Source: Herpetosiphon aurantiacus DSM 785 (GTDB lineage Bacteria > Chloroflexota > Chloroflexia > Chloroflexales > Herpetosiphonaceae). Taken from it: a stretch of 64,000 nucleotides of DNA. Both the position numbers and the translations under genes were made by a program. The notes under the pieces are model-generated. The model searched no databases. It saw only the letters and a list, made by a program, of their open reading frames with translations, and had not been told where the DNA came from. The first letter of the stretch is position 1. Each line of letters begins with the position of its first letter. Positions 29,254-38,608 of the stretch are shown in pieces. The stretch is taken from assembly GCA_000018565.1 (NCBI GenBank), contig CP000875.1:4975199-5039198 (forward strand), in the 5' to 3' direction.

Positions 29254-32200
29254 GCAGGTCGGTATCCTACGATCCAGCCTACGACACATCGGTTGCGATC
29301 ATTGGTATGGTTGGGCGCTTTCCGGGCGCTCAGAATGTCGATATGTTGTGGCAGAGTCTGATCGCCGGCGAGCGCGGGATCCGCGCCCTGAGCGATGCGG
29401 AACTGCTGGCGGCTGGCGTTGATCCCGAACTGCTTCGTGACCCGCAGTATGTCAAGGCATCGTCTGCTGTCCAGGATGCCGATTGCTTCGATGCGGCGTT
29501 CTTCGGCTACACGCCGCGCGAGGCCGAAGTGATGGACCCGCAGCACCGCCTGTTCTTGGAGTGCGCTTGGGAAGTGCTGGAACAAGCCGGCTATGATGTC
29601 GAGTCGTATGTCGGGACGATCGGCGTGTTCGCCGGCTCGGCGCCTTCTTCCTATCGGGTGCGCAATATCAACGCACATCCGGAGATCGCCGAGGCTGTCG
29701 GAAATTTGCAGCTGGCCATTGGCAACGACAGCGACTCGCTGGCCTCGACCGTATCGTACAAGCTGAACCTGCGCGGGCCAAGCGTGGCGGTGCAGACGTT
29801 CTGCTCGACCTCGCTGGTCGCCACCCACTTGGCCTGCCAGAGCCTGCTGACTTACGAGTCGGATATAGCTCTAGCTGGCGGTGTGGCCTTTATGTTTCCC
29901 CAGGATACCGGCTATCTGTACGAAGAAGGCGGCATCCTGTCGCCGGACGGCCGCTGCCGCACCTTTGATGCCAACGCCCAGGGCAGCATCATGGGCAATG
30001 GCGTCGGCATCGTCGCTCTCAAACGGGTCGAAGATGCGCTCAACGATGGCGACACGATCTACGCCATCATCCGCGGGTCGGCGGTCAACAACGACGGCGT
30101 GCGCAAGGTCGGCTACACTGCCCCTGGCTTGAACGGTCAGGTCGGAGTGATTATGACCGCCCAAAGCCGCGCCGACATCGATCCCGAGACCATTAGCTAT
30201 ATCGAGGCCCACGGCACGGCCACGCCGCTCGGCGACTCGATCGAGCTTTCGGCGTTGATCAAGGCATTTGATGCCAGTACGACACGCCGGCAGTTCTGCG
30301 CGCTGGGGTCGGTGAAGCCCAACATCGGCCACCTCGACCGGGCGTCGGGGGTGACGGGCCTGATCAAAACGACCATGGCCCTGTATCACCGTCAGCTGCC
30401 GCCGCATCTTGATTTCGAGACGCCTAGTCCCGATATCGACCTGGCTAACAGCCCGTTCTACGTTAACACCCAACTGCGCGAGTGGCCTGCCAACGGCGAT
30501 GCGCCGCGCCGGGCTGGCGTCAGCTCGTTCGGCCTGGGCGGCACCAACGCCCACGTTATCCTAGAGGAGGCCTTCGCCACCGTCCCGTCCGCTCCGTCGG
30601 GGTTGCCGCAGTTGTTGGTGCTGTCGGCCAAAACCGAGGCCGCGTTGGAAGACGCCAGTGCTCGGCTGGCGGCGTATCTCGCCGACCACGCCCACGTCGA
30701 TCTAGCCGATGTGGCCCACACGCTGCGCGTCGGCCGGGCGGCATTTAATCATCGGCGCGTCGTGGTGGCTCGCGACCACGCCGAGGCCATTGCCATATTG
30801 GAATCGCGCGAGGCAAGCCGCGGCCTGATCGTCGAGCAGACCGGGCGTAATCGGCCGGTGGCGTTTGTGTTCCCCGGTGTGGGCGACCATTACGCCGGCA
30901 TGGCCGAGACGCTGTATGCGACTGAGACGGTGTTCCGCGAGGCGGTCGACCGGTGCGCTGAATTGCTGCCCTCGCGCCTTGGTCAGGATCTGCGCGCCGC
31001 CCTGTATCCCGCCGATCAGCCGGCCGCAGCCGCGGCCCACACGCTATTTGCGTCCACCGCGGCGAGCGGTCGTGCGGCGGGGGCGCTGCATCAGACGGCG
31101 TTGGCCCAGCCGGCGGTGTTTGTGGTGGAGTATGCGTTAGTCCAACTGCTGGCGAGTTGGGGTATCCGGCCGCAGGCGCTGCTCGGCTACAGCGTGGGCG
31201 AATACGTCGCGGCGACCATCGCCGGGGTGTTGAGCCTAGAGGATGCCTTGACCCTGGTCGCCAAACGCGCCCAGTGGATCCAGGCCCAGCCGCATGGCGC
31301 GATGCTGGCCGTCTCGCTGGGCGTCGAGGCCATCCAGCCCTACCTGAATACCGAGGTGGCGCTGGCGGTGGTCAACAGCCCGATGACCTGCGTCCTGGCC
31401 GGCCCGCACGCCGCATTGGAGGCGGTCAAGGTGCGGCTGGACGCGGACGAGGTGGCGAGTCGCTGGCTGGAGACGAGCCACGCCTTCCACTCGCCGATGC
31501 TGGCGCCGGTGGCGGCCGAACTGACCGCGCTGGTGCGCACGCTGCGGCTCCATGCCCCGCAGATTCCCTATATCTCCAATGTGACTGGCACGTGGATCAC
31601 CGACGCCCAGGCGACCGACCCGAGCTACTGGGCGCGGCACATGGTCGAGACGGTGCAATTTGCCGATGGCGTCGGCACCTTGCTGTCCGATGCCCAACTC
31701 GTGGTGCTGGAAGTGGGGCCGGGGCAGGCGCTGGGGTCGTTTATCCGCCAGCACCCGGCCTGCGGCCGCACGCGTTTCGGCCAGATCGTCGCGACCCTGC
31801 CGGGTGCGGCCGCAGGCTCCAATGATCTGGTGGCGCTGCTCAACGGGCTGGGGCGGCTGTGGCTGGCCGGTGTGACCGTCGACTGGAACGCATTGAACGG
31901 CGCGGCTCGCCAGCGCGTCCCGCTGCCGACGTATCCCTTTGAGCGCAAGCGCTTCTGGCTCGAGGCTGCGGTGGCCCTAGCTGGGAAGACCGGCGAACGG
32001 TTGCGGGGCCGGCACGCGGATGTGGCCGACTGGTTCTACCGGCCCGACTGGGCGCCCACCGCGCTCGGCGCCCCGGCCGCCCCCGGTCGCTGGCTGATCC
32101 TGCCCGATGCCCACGGACTGGGCACGGCGGTGGCTGCGTCTCTTCGTGCGGCCGGCCACACCGTCACCCTGGCCGCCGGGCCGGCTGACGCTGCGGCCTA

Positions 32201-35200
32201 CGGTTCGCTGTTCGCCACGCTGCGCGCCGACGGCGGCCTACCCAGCCACATCCTGTGGCTGGGCGGCTTGACGCCGCTCGACTCGGCCCTGACCGGCCCG
32301 GCCCGCTTTCAGGCGGCCCAGGCGACCGGCTACTACGACCTGCTCCAGCTGGCGCAGGCGGTGAGCGCGCAGGTGATCGACGAAGCGGTGCAGCTCGTGG
32401 TGGTGACCGCTGGGATGCAGGCGGTCGGTGCGAACACGATCCCCGTGGCCGAACACGCCACGCTACTGGGGCTGGCGACGGTGATCGGTCAGGAAAACCT
32501 GACCATCCGCGTGCGCAGCGTCGACCTTGCGGTGGCCGATGACGCCGCGGTCGGGTTGCTGGCGGCCGAGTGCTTGGCGACCAGTGATGCGCTGCGCGTC
32601 GCCTACCGCGATGGTCAGCGCCTGGAAGAAACTTACCAACCGATTCGGCTGGAGGCGCCGGGATCGCCGGTGGTGCGGTCGGGTGGGGTGTATGTGATCA
32701 CAGGTGGGCTGGGCGGGGTCGGGCTGGTGCTGGCGGAGCATCTGGCGCAGACGGCGCAGGCGAAACTGGTGCTGGTCGGCCGGCAGGGCTTGCCGGAGCG
32801 GGCGGTCTGGGACGCGTGGCTGCGCGAGCACGGCGCGGACGACGCCACCAGCCAGCGTATCCAGCGGGTGCGGATGATCGAAGCCGCTGGCGGCGTGGTC
32901 GAGGTAGTGGCAGCCGATGTGGCGCAGGTGGCCGACCTTCAACGCGTGCTCGCGACTGCTGAAGCGCGGTTTGGCACGCTCCACGGGGTGCTCCACGCCG
33001 CCGGCATATCAGACCCGCAGGCGTTTGGCACAATCTCGACGCTCGGACCGAAGGAATGCGAATGGCATTTCCAACCCAAGGCCTACGGCCTGTATGCGCT
33101 GGAAGCGGCGTTGGGCGACCGGCCGCTAGACTTCTGCGTGGTCTTTTCGTCGGTGTCCTCGGTGCTGGGCGGGCTGAGCTTTGGCGGCTATGCGGCGGCC
33201 AACAGCTTTATGAACGCGTTTACCCAGCGCCACAACCGCACGCACGCGGTGCCTTGGGTCAGCGTCAACTGGGATACATGGCAGCTCAAGGTCGGCCAGC
33301 ACGATGTGATCGGCGCGACCGTCGCTCAATACGAGATGAGTCCAGCCGAGGGCGCCGACGCCTTTGAGCGGGCGGCCGCGACGCGCAACGAGCCGGTGAT
33401 CATTAACTCGACCGGCGACCTGGATGCCCGCATTCGCCAGTGGGTCCGCCTCGAATCGGTGCGTGCTGCCGAAGCCCCATCCGGTGAATTGCTGCAAAGC
33501 TCGGTTGCGTCTGGCGAGATGCTTTCCCTGAACGACTACGAGCAACGGGTCGCGGCAGTCTGGCAGCAGATTCTGGGCATCGACGAGGTGGGCATCGACG
33601 ACAACTTCTTCGACCTGGGCGGCAACTCGCTGATCGCACTCCAGCTGGTGTCGCGGCTCAAGAAAGAACTGAAAACCCAGATTTCAGTGCTGGCCTTGTT
33701 TGAGGCGCCGACGGTGCGGGCGATGACTCAGCTCCTGCGCCCCCAGACTGCGCCCGATGTCGACCAGCAGGCGCTGCTCTTGCAACAGCGCCGCCAGCAG
33801 ACCCGGCAAACGATCCAGCAGGATGGCATCGCGATCATCGGCATGGTTGGACGCTTCCCCGGCGCCTCCAGCGTGGAGGAACTCTGGCAAAATCTGCATA
33901 ACGGTGTCGAGTCGACAACCCACTTCACCGACGCAGAGCTGCTGGCGGCCGGTGTCGATCCGCTGCTGGTGCAGCACCCCGACTACGTCAAATCGCGACC
34001 GCTCCTGGCGGATGATGTCAGTCTGTTCGATGCGGCGTTCTTCGGCTACACGCCGCGCGAGGCGGAGTTTCTCGACCCGCAGCAGCGCTTGTTCCACGAG
34101 TGCGCCTGGGAGGCCCTAGAGCAGGCTGGCTACGATACCCAGCGCTACCCCGGCCTGGTCGGCGTCTTCGGCGGCACCAACCTTAACAATTATTTGATCC
34201 GGCTGACCAATGACCCTGAAACTGCCCAGCGCATCAATGACTTAACCGTGCTGGAGAACGATAAAGACGCGTTGACAACCAACGTGTCGTACAAGCTGGA
34301 CCTGCGCGGGCCAAGCTTCGCGGTGCAGACGTTCTGCTCGACCTCGCTGGTCGCCACCCACCTGGCTTGCCGCAGCCTGCGCCACGGCGAGTGCGACATC
34401 GCGTTGGCCGGCGGTGTGTCTATCCGCGTCCCAGTCAACACCGGCTATCTGTTCCAGGAAGGCGATCAGGTGTCACCGGACGGCCACTGCCGGACGTTCG
34501 ACGCCAACGCGGGCGGAGCGACCTTCGGCGACGGGGTGGCGATCGTGGTGCTGAAGCGGCTGGCGGACGCGCTGGCCGACGGCGACACTATCCACGCGGT
34601 CATCCGTGGGTCGGCGATCAACAACGACGGCGGCCTCAAGGTCGGCTACACCGCACCCAGCGTGGTCGGGCAGGCGGCGGTGGTGCAGGCTGCCCTTGCC
34701 GACGCCAATCTGGCCGCCGATGCCATCTCGTATGTCGAGGCCCACGGCACCGCCACCAAGCTCGGTGACCCGATCGAGGTTGCCTCATTGACCAAGGCCT
34801 ATCGCACGATGACTGATAAAGTTGGCTTCTGCGCGATCAGTTCGGTCAAACCGAACGTCGGCCACCTCGACCGGGCGGCCGGCGCGACCGGCTTGATCAA
34901 AACGGTTATGGCGCTGAAGCACAACGTGATTCCGCCGACCTTGCACTTCCAGACGCCCAACCCCGAGATCGACTTCGCCAGCAGCCCGTTCTTTGTGCCG
35001 ACCGCGCTCACGCCGTGGACGCGCAACGGCACACCGCGCCGGGCCGGGGTCAACTCACTGGGTGTGGGTGGAACCAATGCGCACGTCATCGTGGAGGAAG
35101 CACCGCAGGTCGGGCCAAGTGGCCCCGGTCGGGCGGTCGAACTGCTGGTGCTGTCGGCCAAAACGGCGACCGCGCTGGAGGCAGCGACCACGAATCTGGC

Positions 35201-38200
35201 GGCTCATCTGGAGGAGCAGCCGACGGTGAATCTGGCTGATGTGGCCCACACACTCCAGGTTGGGCGGCGGGTGTTTGAACATCGCCGGGTCGTGGTCGCC
35301 CGCGATGCGACGAGCGCTGCGGCGCTGTTGCGGAGCAGCGATGCGCGGCGGGTGCTGACGCTGGCACAAAAGCCGACCAGTCGGGGTGTGGCCTTCGTGT
35401 TCCCGGGTGTGGGCGACCATTACGTCGGGATGGCGGAGGGGTTGTACGCGACCGAGGGAGTATTCCGCGCGACGGTTGACCGCTGCTGCGCGCTGCTGAC
35501 ACCGCTGCTCGGATCGCCCATTCGGAAGGAAATCTACCCGGATGGCGGCGCGCCGGTCTCGGCGAGCATCGACCTGCGCGTTTTGCTCGGCCGACCGGCA
35601 GTGCCGGGGTCGGCAGGGCGCTTGCACCAGACGGCGTGGGCGCAACCGGCGGTGTTCGTGGTGGAGTATGCGTTGGCGCAGCTGCTGGCGAGCTGGGGCA
35701 TCCGGCCGCAGGCGTTGCTCGGCTACAGCGTGGGTGAGTACGTGGCGGCGACGGTCGCTGGGGTGTTGAGCCTGGAGGATGCCTTGACCCTAGTCGCCAA
35801 GCGTGCCCAGTGGATTCAGGCCCAGCCGGCCGGGTCGATGCTGGCGGTGAGCTTGAGTGCCGAGGCGATCGGTGCGTATGTGGGCGGTGCGGTGGCGCTG
35901 GCGGTGGTCAATAGCCCGATGACCTGTGTCCTGGCCGGTCCGCAGGCGGCGTTGGAGGCAGTGAAAACCCGCTTGGACGGTGATGAGGTGGCCAGCCGCT
36001 GGCTGGAGACGAGCCACGCCTTCCACTCGCCGATGTTGGCGCCGGTGCAGGCCGAGCTGACCGCACTGGCTGGTACGCTGCGGCTCCAGGCACCGCGCAT
36101 CCCGTATGTCTCCAACATCACCGGCACCTGGATCACCGATGCGGAAGCGACCGACCCGGGCTACTGGGCACGGCATATGGTCGAGACGGTGCAATTTGCG
36201 GACGGCGTTGGCACGCTGCTGGCCGATGCCCAGCTCGTGGTGCTGGAAGTGGGGCCGGGGCAGGCGCTGGGGTCGTTTATCCGGCAGCACCCGGCCTGCG
36301 GGCGCGACCGGTTCGGCCAGATCGTGGCCACGGTGCGTGGGATGACGGACACGAGCGATGACCTGGAGGTGCTGTTGAGCGCGCTGGGGCGGCTGTGGCT
36401 GCACGATGTGGTGGTCGATTGGGCCGGCTTCCGTGGCAGCGAAGTCCGCCAGCGTATCCCGTTGCCCACCTACCCCTTCGAGCGCCAGCGCTTCTGGGTC
36501 GAGCCGAATCCTAACAATCGACTTGCGGACTCGTCTCAGCCGGTACGTCGCGCAGACCTTGAGACCTGGAGCGCAATCGGCTCGTGGAAGCGCAGCGGCC
36601 CGGCGGCCAGCGCCAGGGTTCGCGCGCGCCTGAACGAGCCGCACTACTGGCTGATGCTGGTTGATGACGACGGCCTAGCCGTCGATGTGACTGCATGGCT
36701 GGAGCAGCGCGGCCAGACCGTGATCGCGGTCACACCTGGAGCGGCCTTCGCCCAGCACAGCGCAACAGCGTATACCGTGCGTCCCGCCAGCCGTGAGGAC
36801 TTCACTGCCTTGTTGCAGACGCTGGAACGCCAAGGCCAGACGCCTAGCCGCGTTGTCCACGCCTGGCTGGCGACCGCCGGCGACCCCGCCGCGGATGAAA
36901 CCGCCGCCGGATTGGACCACGCGCTCGACCATGGGTTTTACAGCTTGCTGGCGCTGGCCCAGGCGCTGGGCGACCAGGGTGTCGAGTGGTGCGAGATCAC
37001 CGTCATCACCGCAGCTATGCAGGAGGTCACCGGACAGGAAGATCTGCGCATCGCCGCCGCCACGGTGATCGGGCCGTGCAAGATTATTCCGCAGGAGTCG
37101 CCGACCCTGACCGCGCGCTCGATCGATATCCTGTTGCCGGCCAGCCCCGCTGAGCGGGCGACCTTGGTCGCGCAGATCGGCGCCGAGCTGGCTACCCCAC
37201 CGACCGGCGATCTGGTCGCCTTTCGCGGCGTCCATCGCTGGGTCCAGGTCTTTGAGCCGTTGCCTTTGCCGGCGGCGCCCGCGTCGCATCCGCGCTTGCG
37301 GATGGGCGGGGTGTACCTGCTGACCGGCGGCTTGGGCGGGATCGCCCTCGGCTTGGCCCGCGACCTGGCGGCGACGCTTCAGGCGAAACTGGTGCTGGTC
37401 AACCGCTCCGGCCTGCCCGACCGCGCCACCTGGCCGGCGTTGCTCGAACGCGACGGTGTCGAGCAGGGCGTGGGGCGGCGCATTCAGCAGGTGCTGGACT
37501 TGGAGGCGCTGGGCGCGGAGGTGCTGGTCATCCAGGCTGATGTCACCGATGCGGTGGCGATGGCGCGGGCGGTGGCTGAGGCCCAGGCACGCTTCGGGAC
37601 GATCCACGGTGTGCTCCACACGGCCGGCGTGCCCGGCGTAGGCTTGATGCAGCTTAAGGATGCCGCGACGGCAGCGGCTGAGCTGGCGCCCAAGGTTCAG
37701 GGCACGCTGGCGCTGACTCGGGCGTTGGCCGGGGTGCCGCTGGATTTCTTGGTGTTGTTCTCGTCGGTGACGTCGGCGACGGGCGGCGGGCCGGGCCAAG
37801 TGGCCTACTGCGCCGCCAACGCCTTCCTCGACGCCTACGCCCGCAAACATGCTACCGACCATGGTCAGACCGTCGCGGTGAGCTGGGGCGAGTGGCTGTG
37901 GGACGCCTGGTCCGAGGGTTTGCAGGGCTTCCCGGAAGAAGTGCAAGCGCGCTTCCGAGCCTACCGGAGCGGATTCGGCATCACCTTCGCCGAAGGCGCC
38001 GACATCCTGCGCCGCATCCTGGCCGAGCCGCTGACCCACGTGTTTGTCACCAGCGAGGATCTGCTGCCGATGGCCGAGCGCAGCCGGCGCTCGTCGGCAG
38101 CCCGCGAGCTTGCGGCGTTGCGCGAGCAACAGTCGGCTCGGCCGACCTATCCACGCCCCGAGGTCGGCTCGTTTGCCGAACCGCAAAACGATCTGGAACG

Positions 38201-38519
38201 CCAGATCGCCGGCATCTGGAGCGAAGTGCTCGGCATCGCGCCGATCGGGGCCAATGATAACTTCTTCGATCTGGGCGGCAACTCCCTGTTGGGCCTAGAA
38301 CTGTTTTCACGGATGCGCAAAGCGCTGAAAGCCGAAAAATTGCCGGCCTACGTGCTCTACGAGGCTCCGACCGTCGCCACTCAGGCCGTCTACCTCGCCC
38401 CGACGCCCCAGGACGCGATCCCGATGAGCGACATTATTCCTGATCTCGAAGGGCAAAGCGCCAAGATTCGACAGAAGGTCAACCGGTTTAAACAGCAATC
38501 GTCGCTGGAGGATGCATGA
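29250..38519 (+). CDS. Bimodular type I PKS, modules M7 and M8 (KS-AT-KR-ACP twice)
   Basis: It encodes 3089 residues and is the closest relative of gene 4 in length and order. M7: KS Cys185 in QTFCSTS; AT Ser648 in GYSVG; alpha KR Tyr1314; ACP Ser1460. M8: KS Cys1696; AT Ser2160; beta KR Tyr2853 with TGGLGGIA (Ala2699 replaces the last Gly); ACP Ser3012. Both ATs carry GVGDHY and HAFHS, so malonyl-CoA is predicted. The C-tail (IRQKVNRFKQQSSLEDA) is shared residue for residue with gene 6. The stop codon overlaps the ATG of a 30-codon mini-ORF, not the next PKS gene. Against gene 4, M7 and M8 alternate nearly identical stretches with short divergent patches, so the two genes arose by duplication with later exchange. 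Confidence 0.96.
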   Translation: MSRSVSYDPAYDTSVAIIGMVGRFPGAQNVDMLWQSLIAGERGIRALSDAELLAAGVDPELLRDPQYVKASSAVQDADCFDAAFFGYTPREAEVMDPQHRLFLECAWEVLEQAGYDVESYVGTIGVFAGSAPSSYRVRNINAHPEIAEAVGNLQLAIGNDSDSLASTVSYKLNLRGPSVAVQTFCSTSLVATHLACQSLLTYESDIALAGGVAFMFPQDTGYLYEEGGILSPDGRCRTFDANAQGSIMGNGVGIVALKRVEDALNDGDTIYAIIRGSAVNNDGVRKVGYTAPGLNGQVGVIMTAQSRADIDPETISYIEAHGTATPLGDSIELSALIKAFDASTTRRQFCALGSVKPNIGHLDRASGVTGLIKTTMALYHRQLPPHLDFETPSPDIDLANSPFYVNTQLREWPANGDAPRRAGVSSFGLGGTNAHVILEEAFATVPSAPSGLPQLLVLSAKTEAALEDASARLAAYLADHAHVDLADVAHTLRVGRAAFNHRRVVVARDHAEAIAILESREASRGLIVEQTGRNRPVAFVFPGVGDHYAGMAETLYATETVFREAVDRCAELLPSRLGQDLRAALYPADQPAAAAAHTLFASTAASGRAAGALHQTALAQPAVFVVEYALVQLLASWGIRPQALLGYSVGEYVAATIAGVLSLEDALTLVAKRAQWIQAQPHGAMLAVSLGVEAIQPYLNTEVALAVVNSPMTCVLAGPHAALEAVKVRLDADEVASRWLETSHAFHSPMLAPVAAELTALVRTLRLHAPQIPYISNVTGTWITDAQATDPSYWARHMVETVQFADGVGTLLSDAQLVVLEVGPGQALGSFIRQHPACGRTRFGQIVATLPGAAAGSNDLVALLNGLGRLWLAGVTVDWNALNGAARQRVPLPTYPFERKRFWLEAAVALAGKTGERLRGRHADVADWFYRPDWAPTALGAPAAPGRWLILPDAHGLGTAVAASLRAAGHTVTLAAGPADAAAYGSLFATLRADGGLPSHILWLGGLTPLDSALTGPARFQAAQATGYYDLLQLAQAVSAQVIDEAVQLVVVTAGMQAVGANTIPVAEHATLLGLATVIGQENLTIRVRSVDLAVADDAAVGLLAAECLATSDALRVAYRDGQRLEETYQPIRLEAPGSPVVRSGGVYVITGGLGGVGLVLAEHLAQTAQAKLVLVGRQGLPERAVWDAWLREHGADDATSQRIQRVRMIEAAGGVVEVVAADVAQVADLQRVLATAEARFGTLHGVLHAAGISDPQAFGTISTLGPKECEWHFQPKAYGLYALEAALGDRPLDFCVVFSSVSSVLGGLSFGGYAAANSFMNAFTQRHNRTHAVPWVSVNWDTWQLKVGQHDVIGATVAQYEMSPAEGADAFERAAATRNEPVIINSTGDLDARIRQWVRLESVRAAEAPSGELLQSSVASGEMLSLNDYEQRVAAVWQQILGIDEVGIDDNFFDLGGNSLIALQLVSRLKKELKTQISVLALFEAPTVRAMTQLLRPQTAPDVDQQALLLQQRRQQTRQTIQQDGIAIIGMVGRFPGASSVEELWQNLHNGVESTTHFTDAELLAAGVDPLLVQHPDYVKSRPLLADDVSLFDAAFFGYTPREAEFLDPQQRLFHECAWEALEQAGYDTQRYPGLVGVFGGTNLNNYLIRLTNDPETAQRINDLTVLENDKDALTTNVSYKLDLRGPSFAVQTFCSTSLVATHLACRSLRHGECDIALAGGVSIRVPVNTGYLFQEGDQVSPDGHCRTFDANAGGATFGDGVAIVVLKRLADALADGDTIHAVIRGSAINNDGGLKVGYTAPSVVGQAAVVQAALADANLAADAISYVEAHGTATKLGDPIEVASLTKAYRTMTDKVGFCAISSVKPNVGHLDRAAGATGLIKTVMALKHNVIPPTLHFQTPNPEIDFASSPFFVPTALTPWTRNGTPRRAGVNSLGVGGTNAHVIVEEAPQVGPSGPGRAVELLVLSAKTATALEAATTNLAAHLEEQPTVNLADVAHTLQVGRRVFEHRRVVVARDATSAAALLRSSDARRVLTLAQKPTSRGVAFVFPGVGDHYVGMAEGLYATEGVFRATVDRCCALLTPLLGSPIRKEIYPDGGAPVSASIDLRVLLGRPAVPGSAGRLHQTAWAQPAVFVVEYALAQLLASWGIRPQALLGYSVGEYVAATVAGVLSLEDALTLVAKRAQWIQAQPAGSMLAVSLSAEAIGAYVGGAVALAVVNSPMTCVLAGPQAALEAVKTRLDGDEVASRWLETSHAFHSPMLAPVQAELTALAGTLRLQAPRIPYVSNITGTWITDAEATDPGYWARHMVETVQFADGVGTLLADAQLVVLEVGPGQALGSFIRQHPACGRDRFGQIVATVRGMTDTSDDLEVLLSALGRLWLHDVVVDWAGFRGSEVRQRIPLPTYPFERQRFWVEPNPNNRLADSSQPVRRADLETWSAIGSWKRSGPAASARVRARLNEPHYWLMLVDDDGLAVDVTAWLEQRGQTVIAVTPGAAFAQHSATAYTVRPASREDFTALLQTLERQGQTPSRVVHAWLATAGDPAADETAAGLDHALDHGFYSLLALAQALGDQGVEWCEITVITAAMQEVTGQEDLRIAAATVIGPCKIIPQESPTLTARSIDILLPASPAERATLVAQIGAELATPPTGDLVAFRGVHRWVQVFEPLPLPAAPASHPRLRMGGVYLLTGGLGGIALGLARDLAATLQAKLVLVNRSGLPDRATWPALLERDGVEQGVGRRIQQVLDLEALGAEVLVIQADVTDAVAMARAVAEAQARFGTIHGVLHTAGVPGVGLMQLKDAATAAAELAPKVQGTLALTRALAGVPLDFLVLFSSVTSATGGGPGQVAYCAANAFLDAYARKHATDHGQTVAVSWGEWLWDAWSEGLQGFPEEVQARFRAYRSGFGITFAEGADILRRILAEPLTHVFVTSEDLLPMAERSRRSSAARELAALREQQSARPTYPRPEVGSFAEPQNDLERQIAGIWSEVLGIAPIGANDNFFDLGGNSLLGLELFSRMRKALKAEKLPAYVLYEAPTVATQAVYLAPTPQDAIPMSDIIPDLEGQSAKIRQKVNRFKQQSSLEDA
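31074..31763 (+). repeat. AT block of M7, near-identical to M5
   Basis: Partner of 21811-22500. Its patch sequence (AIQPYLNTEVAL) is instead shared with M9 and M12, so the patch has a different history from its flanks. Confidence 0.88.
32007..33020 (+). repeat. KR block of M7, about 1 kb nearly identical to M5
   Basis: Partner of 22744-23757. It covers the KR structural half and the cofactor-binding half up to the HAAG motif. Confidence 0.9.
34530..36509 (+). repeat. C-type KS-AT block, copy 2 (M8)
   Basis: Aligns without gaps to copy 1. The few differences are mostly silent, apart from isolated changes such as Ala to Thr before PNPEIDF and a change of PQSALE to PQAALE. Confidence 0.9.
37278..37932 (+). 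repeat. Beta-type KR catalytic block, copy 2 (M8)
   Basis: Same boundaries as copy 1. The cofactor loop Ala codon is at 37344 and the catalytic Tyr at 37806. Confidence 0.85.
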
Positions 38520-38608
38520 ACCATCTCTGGCGCGCAGGTCAAGCGGCGGTGGCGCACCACCGTCCACGATGGAGCAATGCGATGACTTTGGAAATGAGGG
38601 ATCTATGA
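38516..38608 (+). CDS. 30-residue mini-ORF bridging genes 5 and 6 (copy 1)
   Basis: ATG 38516 overlaps the stop of gene 5 (ATGA) and the TGA at 38606-38608 overlaps the ATG of gene 6 (ATGA), so the frame exactly fills the 85-base space between the two PKS genes. The predicted peptide begins MNHLWRAGQAA and ends NAMTLEMRDL. A second copy with the same length and the same double overlap lies at 52542. The last residues and the DNA around the stop resemble the end of gene 3 (EMGDL, then ATGA). It may be a remnant of a PKS C-terminus that now couples translation across the gap. No known family is recognised, and expression of the peptide is not shown by sequence. Confidence 0.45.
   Translation: MNHLWRAGQAAVAHHRPRWSNAMTLEMRDL
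38596..38604 (+). promoter_or_regulatory. Ribosome binding site that decides the start of gene 6
   Basis: GAGGG at 38596-38600 sits 4 bases before ATG 38605. The frame is open from ATG 38512, but the extra 31 codons would overlap gene 5 and match no other PKS start here, whereas MTDRAAYD followed by YDTAVAIVGM matches the heads of genes 3, 4, 5 and 7. Confidence 0.65.

Noticed and set aside
36675-38186. Minus-strand frame of 503 codons
   Set aside because: Antisense shadow of the M8 KR-ACP region. The same shadow recurs opposite each duplicate block (for example 59846-61303), so it is explained by the repeated PKS sequence.
38512-38604. Upstream start for gene 6 at 38512 (and similarly 52481 for gene 7)
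   Set aside because: The added residues (HEPSLARRSSGGG) are a frame-shifted reading of the mini-ORF spacer. Homology among gene heads and the GAGGG site favour 38605 and 52631.
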